The position numbers were made by a program, and so were the translations under genes. From Vitellaria paradoxa (Eukaryota; Streptophyta; Magnoliopsida; Ericales; Sapotaceae), in contig CM034234.1 of the NCBI GenBank assembly GCA_019916065.1, forward strand, positions 8,654,342 through 8,718,341: a stretch of 64,000 nucleotides of DNA, in the 5' to 3' direction. Below are positions 11,072 through 23,100 of this stretch, in pieces; the stretch's first letter is position 1, and each line of letters opens with the position of its first letter. The notes beneath the pieces are model-generated. The model was not told the origin of the DNA, ran no database searches, and saw nothing but the letters and a program-made list of their open reading frames with translations.

Positions 11072-14000
11072 AAGAACTCTCTTCAAAAAATTAGGCTTGT
11101 GATGGAAACATAATAATACTGGTTCTGAAGACAAAGTGTGGAGTCCAATGCCTATTATGCCACTGCTTTTTCAGCCAACTTGCAACATCAAACCAAAACT
11201 TAACATAGTCACAGTTTGCAGCCTCATCATTCAGACAACCGATCAAATGCAGACAGAAAAGGGAGGTTGTGACAGGTAGACAACAAATGTAAACGAGTCA
11301 AACCTTTACAAATCACAATCACAAAGCCAAATAAACTGATTGTCGAATGAGTAGAATGGTGTACAAAGTTTCATGCAATTGATCACTAGTAGTCTGAAGT
11401 ACTCGTTGAATAATTTTGATGGGGAACATCCCTAGATAGAAAACACTATTTCTCCTCTCTGGAAAAGGAAGGTAATCCAGCCATGTAAGTTACAGCATGC
11501 AAAACAGTATTCAATCTCATCTCTGGGAGTTAGATGAAAATAGATAAAGAAACACCTCTATGTCTCTCAGTGCCACACCTACCCATCTCCCCCAACCACC
11601 ACCTACCGACCTAGAGAGAGAGAGAGAGAGAGAACACAATGTGTGATGTTTTGACAAATTAAGCGTTCTAAAATATTATATATATATACATGTGTGTGTG
11701 TGTGTGTGTTCCAATTTAAAAGAATGGTCAAATAATATGCAAGGGTAGTTACCTTTAGAGGCCCAGGGCTACCCTCTGCCACAGGAACACCTGGATATCC
11801 TGCGATCTCACACTATCCTTTTGAACAATAAAATATTAATTGATCAAGAACATGTTCCAAAAACTGGAAAAAAAAAATTGAAATTATGGCCAACTACATG
11901 CTCCTGTATCAGAAAACAGAATCGACTAAATACATACCAGAAGCAATGCATTTTGAGTGGCTCCTTCTGTAGTAACATTACCAAATATCGTGGTTAAGCC
12001 TAATACCTCCGCCTGTGGACTTTGGAATGCCATGAAGATTGCCATGCTATCATCTGTCAATCGATGAGAATATCATTCCCCTTTCACAAATGACCCCAGG
12101 GATATTTGCTGGCTCACATAGTTAAAGATGAAACTACAGCAACTAATAAGGATTATATACCAATTTGAACACACACACACAAAAAAAAAAAAAAAAGAAA
12201 AAAAAAACAGCCTAGTATTAATTATCAGACATCTTCACAATAATCTCTTTTATTTGTTGTTTTCAATAAAAACAATAATCTCATTCATATATTATAGAAA
12301 ACTTTGTGCTGATGTTATTCTTTCCATGAAAATGAAAAATGCTGATTGCTTTGTGAAAGGAAACACTTTTTTTTTTTTTTTATTCCAAGAAACAAGAGCC
12401 ATTTTTTTATTTTCTTTTCTAGCTCTTTTTGTCTTGCAAAACATATAAATGGATCCTAGACAATATATATCCATAACTTATTTTCTTGCAACGTTGAATA
12501 AACATGCAAAATGTATACAAGACTAGATTTGTCTGTTCCATAAAAAATTGATCATGATAAATTCATGGAAAAAGGTCATCTGTTAAAGATCCAGCGTTTA
12601 TTTAATACAACATCAGAAAACAAGGACAAAATAAAGATCTGTTTAATGAAAAACAGGTACTTGATAACTTCATGGAAAAAGTTACCTTTGCTTCAATCAT
12701 GACAAATTTATCAATAAGTTTCATTTTCATTAGTGAATGTTTAACCGTGAAATAGGGAAAATTCAAGGCGTTATTTTTTTGGTGAAAAAAAAAAAAACAT
12801 TACACAAAAGAAGGGAGAAAAGAACTTTGAAAATTTTCTAGCAATATCCTAAGTTCTTCAAGAATTGAGCAATGACAAGGCAAAGAAACAAACAATACTT
12901 GGAAATTTACTCAGCACAACTAAGCACATCGCTTTCTTTGAAAGGACAAGCAAACAATAATTTGTGGTGATGGCTTCGGCCGTAGTTCTATTCATGTTCT
13001 TCATAACATAGTCGTGTTGAAATTAGATACTTAAATATCAAAGTCCACTTTGGGCGGTAATCATTTAAAAAGGAAATGGAATGTGTACCAACTCTACTTA
13101 TGCATAGCATTATATGGTTTGTACCAGGTTGATCTTTCAAAGCTTAAATGGTGGGAATACATGGAATTAAGCCTTGCCCCATCCATAACCCTCAACCCCA
13201 TATGGATCCAATCGCTATCATATCATTGGTCCTTACTCCACAAGTCGAGCTGGCACCTTAAAAGCACTGGTCAGAAATAGTTCCTTACAATTTCCTCCTC
13301 TACAGATATTGGTCAAAATGGGCCTAAAATGTGAATATCGCAAAAGAAATCAATTTCCCTTTCTGCTTGAATATTCAAGGGTTGGGTCGATTGCTGAGAA
13401 AACAACCGATGTGATATACATAAAAGTGTGTACAATTCTTTATTTGATTGTTAGCCCTCTCTCCTTTTCGTTTCCATTTTTTCCCCAAAACAAAGGATCG
13501 GATGAAAAAGATGCCTACGGAAGAAACTGGCTCCCTCCCACACTCTGCCTCGAAGGTCTACCTTTTTTTTTTTTTTTTTCCTCTTTTTTCCCTTATCATT
13601 TGAGAGGGAAAAAATAAAAAATCAATCTAGACGGCTGATATTGGCTGAAGTGTAAATGCACCTCCAACCAGCCTAGGTCCCCACTACAAACGTGTCGTGT
13701 CAACAGACTAATCATGTGCTAGGAGCACCAAAGTGTCTCCTAAAAGATTCGAATCTTTAAAATTTGGGGCCTTAACCCAGGGCCCCTGGACGGGTTCAGG
13801 GGCTGCAAGTGAAAAAAATATATATATATAATGTAGGGACTATGATGAAAAAAATAGAGAATCTAGATTTATTTAGATATAGAATTTTTATATATTCTAT
13901 ATTGGTTGTGTTTTAATAAGATATTTTTAATTTTTATTTTTATTTTAAAATTAAATTAAATTAAAATTATTAAATTAAATAAAATCAAATCTTTCACGGC

Positions 14001-14407
14001 AGTCCTGGAGCCCCCATTGGACATGGATGGTCCTTTCTATTTATTTTTGCAGCAAAATAAGGTATATTTCACATATTTCCCCCCCAAAAAAAGGGGGGGG
14101 GGGGTTTAGCTAGAAATTCTGAACCAACAAAACCCACAAATTCATTCTTCAATCAAACAAACGTATCAAGAACAAAGTTGAAAACATGAACAACAATTTG
14201 CCTCCATTATCCCGAGAAAGTACTATAGTACAGGAGGTGAAAAATATAAAATAAGAAATAACATCGAATTAAACAAATGAAAAACAACATCCACATACCA
14301 ACACCAGGGTCGGTATCGATAATGATCTTCTCACGACGTTTGCCGGAATCCCATGAACCCATTTCGCTCTGGCCATCGACGGCAATACCTCCCCAAAAAT
14401 TCGACAT
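8379..14407 (-). CDS. URH1: Uridine/inosine nucleoside hydrolase (ribohydrolase), URH1-like
   Basis: Nine exons: 14407-14299, 12053-11938, 11812-11753, 10730-10548, 10439-10335, 9315-9219, 9066-8959, 8849-8714 and 8487-8379 (TGA). All borders are GT-AG and all phases match, giving 340 residues, close to Arabidopsis URH1 from memory. The family hydrolyses the N-glycosidic bond of uridine, inosine or xanthosine to ribose plus base in cytosolic nucleoside salvage. The Ca2+-binding signature DTDPGVDDSMA lies at residues 31-41. The LGPLTNLALAV block, the NPAAEANIYGDPEAADIV block and the C-terminal SDGVHGIFLHDP segment holding the active-site His and Asp are all intact. The start at 14407 is preferred because the upstream in-frame ATG (14437) adds ten hydrophobic residues not usual in the family. 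The first intron is 2.2 kb. Confidence 0.93.
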
Positions 14408-14580
14408 CAGAGGATCGAGAAAGAACCAAACGAACAAAATAAAATAAAATAAAAATAAAAAGTTGAGATCTCGAAGACAACGAAATCAATATCAAATTGT
14501 CGATGCAATAAACAATGAACTTCTCGGCTTTGTAGGGACGGGGGCTCCCGGAAGCTTTCTAAACCCACCGGCCACTACAA

Positions 14581-14602
14581 TCTCTCTCTCTCTCTCTCTC
14601 TG
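14581..14602. repeat. (CT)n microsatellite in the presumed 5' UTR of the nucleoside hydrolase gene
   Basis: About 11 CT units lie between the putative TATA box and the start codon; on the gene strand this is (AG)n. GA/CT tracts are common in plant leader regions. Confidence 0.7.
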
Positions 14603-14635
14603 CGCTCCGCCCTCTCTCTTTCCCCCGTGCATCTG

Positions 14636-14644
14636 TATTTATAG
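14636..14644 (-). promoter_or_regulatory. Putative TATA box of the nucleoside hydrolase gene
   Basis: CTATAAATA reads on - about 230 bp upstream of the ATG at 14407. This spacing would give a 5' UTR of about 200 nt that includes the AG/CT microsatellite at 14581-14602. Confidence 0.5.
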
Positions 14645-14810
14645 TGTTGGGGTCATCGTTTGGCTCACCAACAAAAATAATTAAAAATAATCATTTTTGC
14701 TATTTCTTTAATTTTTTAAACTTTTATTAAATTTTTCATCGCCAACAGAGGTCGAAAAGCTTTGACTTTGGGGCGAGCGACCAATGAGAATTGGACGAGC
14801 GGCGCCTAGG

Positions 14811-14818
14811 CCACGTGG
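14811..14818. promoter_or_regulatory. G-box/ABRE-like palindrome CCACGTGG
   Basis: A perfect CCACGTGG palindrome lies about 170 bp upstream of the putative TATA box. G-boxes are bound by plant bZIP and bHLH factors. A CCAAT word (14781) and a TTGACTTT W-box core (14762) lie between them. The position fits a proximal promoter; function is inferred. Confidence 0.4.
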
Positions 14819-15394
14819 ATCCAGATATCCTCCGATCCTGCAAAATTCACCACAGCAGCCGAAAATTCGTCGAATTTTACAAGTGCAAGAAAAGTTGGTT
14901 AGGTACACACAATTATCCAAAAGGGCAAAGTGGTTGAAAATCCATGGTATCAAAATTGAGGTGTATATTTTATTTTTTTATTAAATAAAATTATATAATT
15001 ACTCACTCTTTTACCATGCGATATTTTTCATAATTTATTATTTAATGAGAAAAAAATTTTAATTATGTAGTTTCATTAATGGGTTTGGGGTAAAGATTTA
15101 AGGGAGGAAAAAGAAAGAGTTAAACATTTAAAATATTATCTTTTGTTTGGTTTGTGATGAAAAATGAAAAAGAAAAGAAATAAATTGAAGATAAATAAAT
15201 TAAAAATTAATCTATTAATAAATATTTTATTTTGTTATATTTTAAATCTATTCGAATAAATATATTTATTTGGTATTTTGTGCTTCTCTCCTTTTATCCT
15301 ATTATTATTAACCTTTCTTTTTTTTTTCTTTTCTTTTTTCTTACTAAATCCTCGCTACAAAAAATCCTTGATAAAATACTATAATAGTGGAGTA

Positions 15395-16870
15395 GCGATA
15401 ATGTGAGAGAAAAATTTTAATACTAGAAATATTTAATGTGTTTTTTTGTATTTATTGATAAAATTACCCTTATCCCCTCTCTCCTTTTAATTTCTCTCAT
15501 CATTATCTATTCATTAATTTCTCTTTCACAAACTCATCTCTGTCCAAAATTCATCTCTCTCTCTTTCTCCAAAAAAATCTTTATATATAGTTGAATAATA
15601 AATTTCTCATTTTACTATAAAAATTATTAATGCACTATTAAATTATAAAAATATCATTTGTAGTATTTTATTTAATATATTTAAACATTTATTATCATTA
15701 TGAACTTTAAAAAAGGACTTATCTCTCTCTTTTAGAAAAACTCATCTTAGATCTAAAATCCGTTCAAAACTATTTTTTTCTTCTATTTATTCCATTCATA
15801 ATTTACATAATCAAAATTAGCTAAACAAGATTGAAGTAATCAATTAATAACTTAATAAATAAGAAAATATTTATTATTTAATGTTTGTGTGTTGTATATT
15901 TAATTTTATTTTTATATTTTCAAAACTTTTGTAATATATAAATAATAAATTTATATTTTAATATTTTCATGACATTAAATTTGAAAATTTTATTACTTAT
16001 TCTAAATAATATAAAATTGAACTTAAACTATAAAATATATAAATGAACTTAAATAGATCACTAAAATTATATGCGTATATTCACTCCTATAAATGTGTGT
16101 GTAAGCCACTCCTTCAAACTTTTTAATATTATTTAATTTTCAAGATTTTTTTTACATGTATATCTAAGGGTAATTTTATTATATGTACGCACATCAAATT
16201 GAAAACTAAATATAAAAATTGAGTTTGATTTTTGACATATTAAGAGTGTAATAATTTTTCACATAACTAAATTTTGAAAACAACTTTATGTAGTTATTAT
16301 TTTTCATATTTTATTAAATTATAAAATATATAGAAAAGATTATAATTTTTAAAAAGATTAAAAAAAAGTTCAATGCAAAAAATATAAAAGTAATAATATT
16401 TTCGATAAAAATGGTTATAATAAGCTTAATTATAAATTATTATAATTAAAATTAAAGACAAAATTAAATTTTTAATAGCATAAATTTTTCTTTCATATAG
16501 TTGCATTAAAATTTCTTTAATCGATAAAAAAATTTGCATAGTGATAAGAAATGTTTAAATATATTACATAAAATATTACAAATGATATTTTTATAATTTA
16601 ATAGTATGTTAATAATTTTTATATTAAAATGAGAAATTTATTATTGAACTACAGAGATGTTTTTTTTTGGAGAGAGAGAGAGAGAAATAGTTTTGGCAAG
16701 AGATAAAGATATTAATGAATAGATAAAGATGAAGGAAATTAAAATGAGAGAGAATTTAGATTCTGTAAAATTAAAGATAATTTTTTTGAAATTTTGTCGA
16801 TGAATACAAAAACACATTAAATAGTTCTGTTATTAAAATTTTTGCTCTGACATTACTTATACAATAAAAG
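15395..16870. mobile_element. Non-autonomous element with long (about 300 bp) terminal inverted repeats
   Basis: The segment 15400-15700 is matched in inverted orientation by 16555-16865. Shared blocks include 'aaaattttaataxxagaaxtatttaatgtg', the CT-rich tract followed by 'ccaaaaaaa', 'ttcaataataaatttctcatttta' and 'attaaattataaaaatatcatttgta'. The arms diverge towards the interior, which holds no ORF. Long inverted arms without coding capacity fit a MULE-type MITE. Precise ends and the target duplication were not resolved. Confidence 0.75.
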
Positions 16871-17463
16871 CATGATATAATGTGTACGTAATGAGTTATT
16901 TCTTTTACGATAAAGAAGTGCACACAATGTGTGTGATTATAATTATTTTATTTATGTAAGATGATCAATAAGAGTTAAAAAGGAAAACAATATTTAAGCC
17001 TAAAATTTAAGAGGTGCAAAATGACTTAATTAAAAATATATTTTTTAAAATTATTTGATTTCAAATTTCAAATTAGTAAGAAGTTAAGGAATATTATGAA
17101 AAATTAAAAAAATTTCCTCAAAATTGAGATTTTATTAAATTTCAGGCAATACCATTTGCGTTGACTGACATTTGGTAGTATTGATAATTACTTTACCATA
17201 AAAAAAAATCACGCCTTTTCGTAGATAGAGGGAATTGTTCATGTAAACGACGATACCAAAAAAACTCGTCAAAATTTAAGTGGTGCAAGAAAAGCAATAA
17301 TGCCAAAGTGGTTCCAAATACATGGTATCAAAATATTATATATATATATATATATATTTGGTTGCCACGTCATCTTGGGTTAATCCGATGGTGGTTATCC
17401 AGTATTCAATTGCGCAGTAGATATCTTTCTTAATTATGCTCAGTGAGATTATCACTATTTTTT

Positions 17464-17605
17464 TGCTCCGTTTAGTTTGCAAATAAATTTCAAAAAAATT
17501 CTATAAATCTCTATTAACTTTATATCATATTAACTTTTTTCTTTCACTGCACGCATTAAAAACTCTCAATTTATCTCAATTTATCTTACTCCAAACTTAC
17601 CTTTT
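17464..17605 (+). mobile_element. MITE family A copy (GTTTGG-type ends)
   Basis: An approximately 140-bp unit running from 'ctccgtttagtttg' through 'ttctataaatctctattaactttatatca' and 'cttttttctttcactgcac' to 'actccaaactta'. Close copies are at 17791-17925, 32291-32434 (inverted) and 46687-46816. Confidence 0.65.
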
Positions 17606-17790
17606 GGGGTCAAATTTAAATTTTGATAATCTTTTATGATTGAGACAAATTAACCAATTGATGAAAGGTAAGAGATAGATGTGGTCTAACTAACAAGAGA
17701 AAAAAACGAATGAGAAAAAAAAAAAAAAATCTTTCACCCCCATAGGTTTAAAAATGAGAGACTATTTCACTTCTTCAAACAAAATATAAG

Positions 17791-17925
17791 CCTCGTTTAG
17801 TTTGTTGAAAAAAAAAAATTCTATAAATCTCTATTAACTTTATATCACATCAACTTTTTTCTTTCACTGCACACATTACGAATTCTCAATTTATCTCACT
17901 TTTTCTTATTTCAAACAAACTCATA
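17791..17925 (+). mobile_element. MITE family A copy
   Basis: Nearly the same core as the copy at 17464: 'ctataaatctctattaactttatatcaca', then 'cttttttctttcactgcacacattacgaa'. The two copies are direct repeats about 330 bp apart. Confidence 0.65.
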
Positions 17926-18289
17926 GTTATTTGTATGGTTTAATAAGATGAGCTCAACTATATGTGTATAATTTGGATGCTATATTTTAATATATATATA
18001 TATATATTTAAGATATTAAACATTGTAGAATGAAATAGAGCAAACTAAAATTGAATTCTAATCAAAGTAAAATTTATCAAATTTGACGATCCCCAAGGAG
18101 TAGAATGAATAAAGGCTGTAAATCTTGAACAAGTAAAATGAGAATAAACACATATTGAAGTAGAATAATTAATGTAAATAATATTTGTGCTCCAAAAAAA
18201 CTTGTTACACTCCATTTTATGAGTAAATATTTTCTTTTATGATAGATTACTGAAAACTTATTTAGGAGTGCCAATATCATTATCAAAAA

Positions 18290-18592
18290 ATTAAAGTGGC
18301 ATCTAATTTACTTTTTTGTTTTATGTATTTTATGTTTTAAAAATGTCAAAACAAAGAAATGTTTTATTTATTTTAAATTGAAAACACTCAAAACGATTTT
18401 TTACCACTTCTCATTTCATATGTAAATTCATTTTCTGTTTTCTAAAAATGAATTTTGAAAACACAAATGACCAAATACTTTTTTTTAAATATTTTCCTTA
18501 TTTTTAAAAGGGTAAAATAACAAATAAGTTTAAAACCGAAAATAAAAAATAAAAAAAAATACAAAAATAAACCAAATGATACCTAAAGTTCA
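18290..18592 (+). mobile_element. MITE family B copy, about 300 bp
   Basis: Starts near 'gtggcatctaatttac' and ends near 'ataaaccaaatgatacc'. Internal words 'aaaacgattttttaccacttctcattt' and 'tctgttttctaaaaa' recur in the copy at 44288-44602. No coding capacity. Confidence 0.55.
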
Positions 18593-19508
18593 TCTATTTC
18601 CAAGAACATAAATCAAGTAGCAAAAGTAACAAAAATGCAACAATCTAAGTTCAGAATTAAACCCCAAAGAAAAAGATTACTCCCACGAAAAAATAAAATA
18701 AAATAAAATAAAATAAAATGAATGTATTCTGAAATCCTCTTACGTGGGCATAGTGTTTATTGAAGTTGTAAATAATCGCGCCATGCGAATATCATAAAAA
18801 ATGATTAGAAGAGAATTTTTTTTTTTAAATAATTCAATGAGTACAATAGTAGCGAGTTTTACATTTCCAAGTAACTTTAATAATATTATCAGCCATCAAG
18901 AATTCACCAAATAAAGAATTTTTTGTTGATAAATTATTTCTTATAAGTCCATCTGATCAAAATACAATTAGTAGTAGTCCAATTTAATTTGATTTTCATA
19001 AATTAACAATACGATTACAGTTTCAAAAATTTTTCAAACCGATAATTTGTGGGTCAAAAGTTTCATTCGCGTCAAATCGAACCATGTGCTCTTACACCAC
19101 TGCGAGTCACCTGTGCTTTGAAATGGGTAATCCATTTTGTGATGTTCACCATAAGCTCCACCTAGAAAATGGATGGTTCGGATTGAGCATCAGAGACCGT
19201 GCGCCCACCGACTCTCTCTCTCTCTCTCTCTCTCTGAAAAATAAGACAGATTAGATTTTACGATTCCGAGACGAGAACCATCCACAGATTCATCACAAGG
19301 AACAAACATGTATATTCAACAGTTTAGCCAGTTGATGGAGCCGTCCAAACAAGGCCTCGCAAAACAGATAGTTGAATTTCGGATTAAATTCCCATGAACA
19401 AAAGCACTCTGCTATCTATATATCTCCCTACCCCTACCCAAGCCCCAACTTCTTCCCCTCCTGTGATTGCCAATTTTTGACCACCATGCATCATCCTTTC
19501 ATACCTGC

Positions 19509-19645
19509 AAGGGTGCGTTTGGCGTGGTCATTTTCTACTTGTTTTCCTTATTGTCTTTTCTAAAAACATTAAAATAGACAAAATGTCATTTTTCACTTGA
19601 AAAAAAAAAAAAAAAAAGGTTTCCTAACCAAAGGCACCCCTACAC
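19509..19645. mobile_element. Small MITE-like element
   Basis: Bounded by 'aagggtgcgtttggcg' and the inverted form 'ccaaaggcacccct', about 137 bp, with an A-tract near its right end. Inverted ends and size fit a MITE; the target duplication is not clear. Confidence 0.5.
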
Positions 19646-20103
19646 GGGTGTCTGTCTGTCATGGGCCTCCTGAGCTAACTCCACTTGCAGAATGGAACAT
19701 GGTGTCAAGTGAAGGTGGAGCTCAAAGTCTGCGAATAAACTTGCTGGCAGTCCCAAAAAGGGATTAAAACAGAGCACTTAGTTGACTGGTGATTTCTGCA
19801 GTTTCCATAATCACTTCCGCGTTCATTGATGACGATTCGTCTTCCAGTCTTTTTGGCAATTTCAAAAGAACAGAAATACCGGTCCCATTTCCACCGCAAA
19901 ATCACATCATTTTTGTTGAAAGTATACCTGTAAAAATTAATAAAATCATAAGAAGCTATGAGATAATGCAAGTCTTACATGCAACACTCAAGCACGACCC
20001 CAGAATTACAGTATCCAGGAAAGAGGGGAAGGAATAGCATCAGAGTGAGTGTACCTTCTTAGCTGAATAAGCTTTGCACATCAGTCATTTAAATACTAAC
20101 TAC

Positions 20104-23100
20104 TCATGCAGGTTCTCGTATCTTGGGATTTGGGGAACCAATAATATTCACAGGTGCTTTCGGAGGATGACCCTTGACATTTCCAGTACCTTGTCCAGCA
20201 GAGCTCCTAGGATTTGCTGTGTCAGCGGAGGCAATTGACTTTTTAATCTGCACATATTATAAAAGGACATAAATGGTAAAAGTAAAAACAAGTTCATAAA
20301 AATTCCAAACTTCAGAAGATAAAAATATGAAGACCTTCCTGACTCGGTGATTAAAAGCATTCATGTATTCACAACAGCAAACCATGATTTACATGCACGT
20401 GTTGTGTTTGTATGCAAGTGTTAAAAAGGAAGGCACAAATCCAAAACATACCGCTGCAAGTCGCTCTCTGTGAACATCACTTGCGAACTGCAAAACCATT
20501 AACAACAATATCACAAATTAGGCAAATTATTGAAGGGAAAGTTTCAGAACAATCTAAAAAGCCTGCATAAGAACAAAGTATCCAGCAGCACCATTGTTAA
20601 ACATAACTTCATTTCATTCAAAAACAGCAAGTTAAGTCCTTACAGGTTTTCTGTAACTCTTAATTTCATCTCCACTAAATCCAGGAAGAGTCATATGCCA
20701 GTTTCTCTCTGAAACAATGCACAAATAGGTACTAAGTATGATGCAATTAATTAAGGCACAAATTTACAGACCATGGAGAAGTATTCCAGCATGACCAACC
20801 AAGATGCAGAAGTATGTCCCTTGCTTCCAACGTATTTGACTTTCGATGCTTGGCTAATGAGCAACCAAATGTTGTAATCTGCCCAAAAATAAAATAAAAT
20901 ACTCAAAAAGTAAGCTTAATCAAGACAAGTTCACATCATAAAAGCAACTTCTCGTATGAGGATGTAAAATTTCTTCCTAATAAAAATTCATTGACTTACA
21001 GATTCAACAAATTCATCAGCAATATCCACAAGAATATCCTCAACTTCAGGATCCAGCCTTTCTGACGGATCAATCTACCCAAGCAGCAAAGAAGTCAATA
21101 AGGAAAGAACAACTTCCTAGAAAATTTACACAATGAAGAGATAAGGCATTCAAATAATTTTTTTTGATAATTAAAATACTTTAGAAGAGGTATTAATGAC
21201 ATGTCACCCAAGTACAAAAAGGGCGCATCAAATACCCAAGAAATTAAAGAGACATTTAAAAAAAAAAAGGACATTCAACTTTGTAAATCTCGATCTCTCC
21301 CCCACACTAACCATCCATACAAGGTAGGCAAAAAGATGCCCTTGACACTACACAAAGGAACCCCCCCCCCCCAACGAGAGAGAGAGTCAAAGTAAGCAAA
21401 AACGAACAACTCTCCACCGTGCCTCAAAAATTCTCTCTGTTTTAGGAAGACTGATTGCATGTTGAAACAAGAAAGAGACATATCACACTGTTCATTGGCC
21501 CATGAGCAATGCACAAAGAGGTAATCATTAGATTCTCCATCATTCTTACATTAACAACACCAATTGACTAATATCCTTCTTTTGGTAACAAGAACTTAGG
21601 CAATGGTTCATGAAAAGACCTTCCTAGGAAGGCACAATTAAAAGGGAAACCCAATACACAAGGCTCCAATATTGTGGGGTCCAATCAAATACATAACCTA
21701 AGAAGGCATAAATGCCATATAAAATTCATATGATATGTAAATTCCCCCCCCCCTTTTTTCCCCTCTAGAAAACCATGACATCTATTAAATTAGTCCATAA
21801 ATCATGATGCCAAATCAGAGGATTCGGAGCCCATCAAACAAGCAAAAATGACCATGAAAAACCAACCTAAAATATTATAAATTCATAACCTTTGAACTGA
21901 AAAGAGCCTAAGAAAGCTGTGTTACTTATCAAGCATCTTGAAAATCATATGTGCTCCTAAAGAGAATTAGCAAAAGCCATTTTAGCACAATCGTGCATCC
22001 ACTGATTGCATAATATTTTGTTGATCTCTTAACCCTAACTTTTCAGTGAGGTAACATTAAGTCATTCAAATCTCAATGCCTCCAAGAAAACAGAGTTTTT
22101 CCAAAGGAGTCCTTGATCATTTAATCCTCAAACAGGACTCCAACACAATCCAGTCCCTTCCATTGGTATGATAGAATTTTGGCAGGAAAAAAAATTAAAG
22201 GTGACCACAAAGAAAGGCCAAATTATAGCCACACAACTTGACAACATTCTTTAATTTTCAATCACATTCATCAAATAGATAGGTCCGGGTTACCAATGAC
22301 TAAGAGAATCCCAAATATCTCTTAGCAGCATAGGTAAATCATTAGAAAAATACGAAGCAATGAGTTGATGACCAATATGCTCACCTGAGTAACCATTTCT
22401 TGGATGCTCCTTTTGCTAAGAATCCTATTACAAGAATCACCAGAACCTGCACTCACTGGTGTTCTAGTAGGCAACCCTGCCCGGAGTGTGCTGGGTTGAA
22501 CTGCCGTATGTGAGGAAGGTTTCTGGTTTCCCAAACCTGAACCCCTTGGATTTTGTTGCTGATGGGGTGATTGTGCGACTCTCGAAGGTGGAAATTGTTG
22601 TCCATAATGCTCCTGTGGCGGATGTGAGGATGAAGGTTGTTGCAGTTGTTGGGAAGATGATGCTTGAGGTTGCTGTGAAGCCGTTGACCCTTGGTGTTGC
22701 TGAGGGATATGAGACCTTTGCTGCATTGACAGTGGATTCATTTGTGGTCTAAATGATGGGGATGGCAGAGGAGGCTTTCCTTGTGATCCAGATGACAACC
22801 ATGGCTGATTATGAGGCTGCAGACTTTGTGGTGTACCAGGTGATGACAAACCAGGAGATCCAGCTGACGAAACTCTTAACATGCCATGTCCTTGAAAATT
22901 CTGTCAAAAGAGGGAAATACACACATAATTTGCTTAGAGCAGTATGAACAGACTAAGATGAACCTGGAATTTTTAGCATAGTAAATTGAGATTGTCTGAC
23001 AGCCGCCGCACGAAATAGGAACTCCAGGTAAGACATGCAAACTGAACAGTGGAAAAGTGCCCCAGAAATTTTAGAAGTACCTATGAAATGACCCTTCTAG

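Larger units (their letters stand above)
16871..20103. other. Intergenic spacer downstream of TAF12
   Basis: Apart from the MITE copies listed separately, it holds AT-rich DNA, a (CT)n tract at about 19213-19235 and TA repeats at 17338-17358 and 17991-18007. Around 19060-19800 the base composition is more balanced, but no exon of a known family could be recognised. Confidence 0.5.

Noticed and set aside
13050..13617. Two + strand frames in nucleoside hydrolase intron 1
   Set aside because: No similarity to known domains; chance frames in a 2.2-kb intron.
14081..14104. C-run/A-run/G-run hairpin as a regulatory element
   Set aside because: Homopolymer tracts are frequent here (also 11041, 21361 and 60997) and may be slippage products; nothing else supports function.
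22486..22752. + strand open frame across TAF12 exon 3
   Set aside because: Antisense shadow of a Gln/Ser/Pro-rich coding exon.
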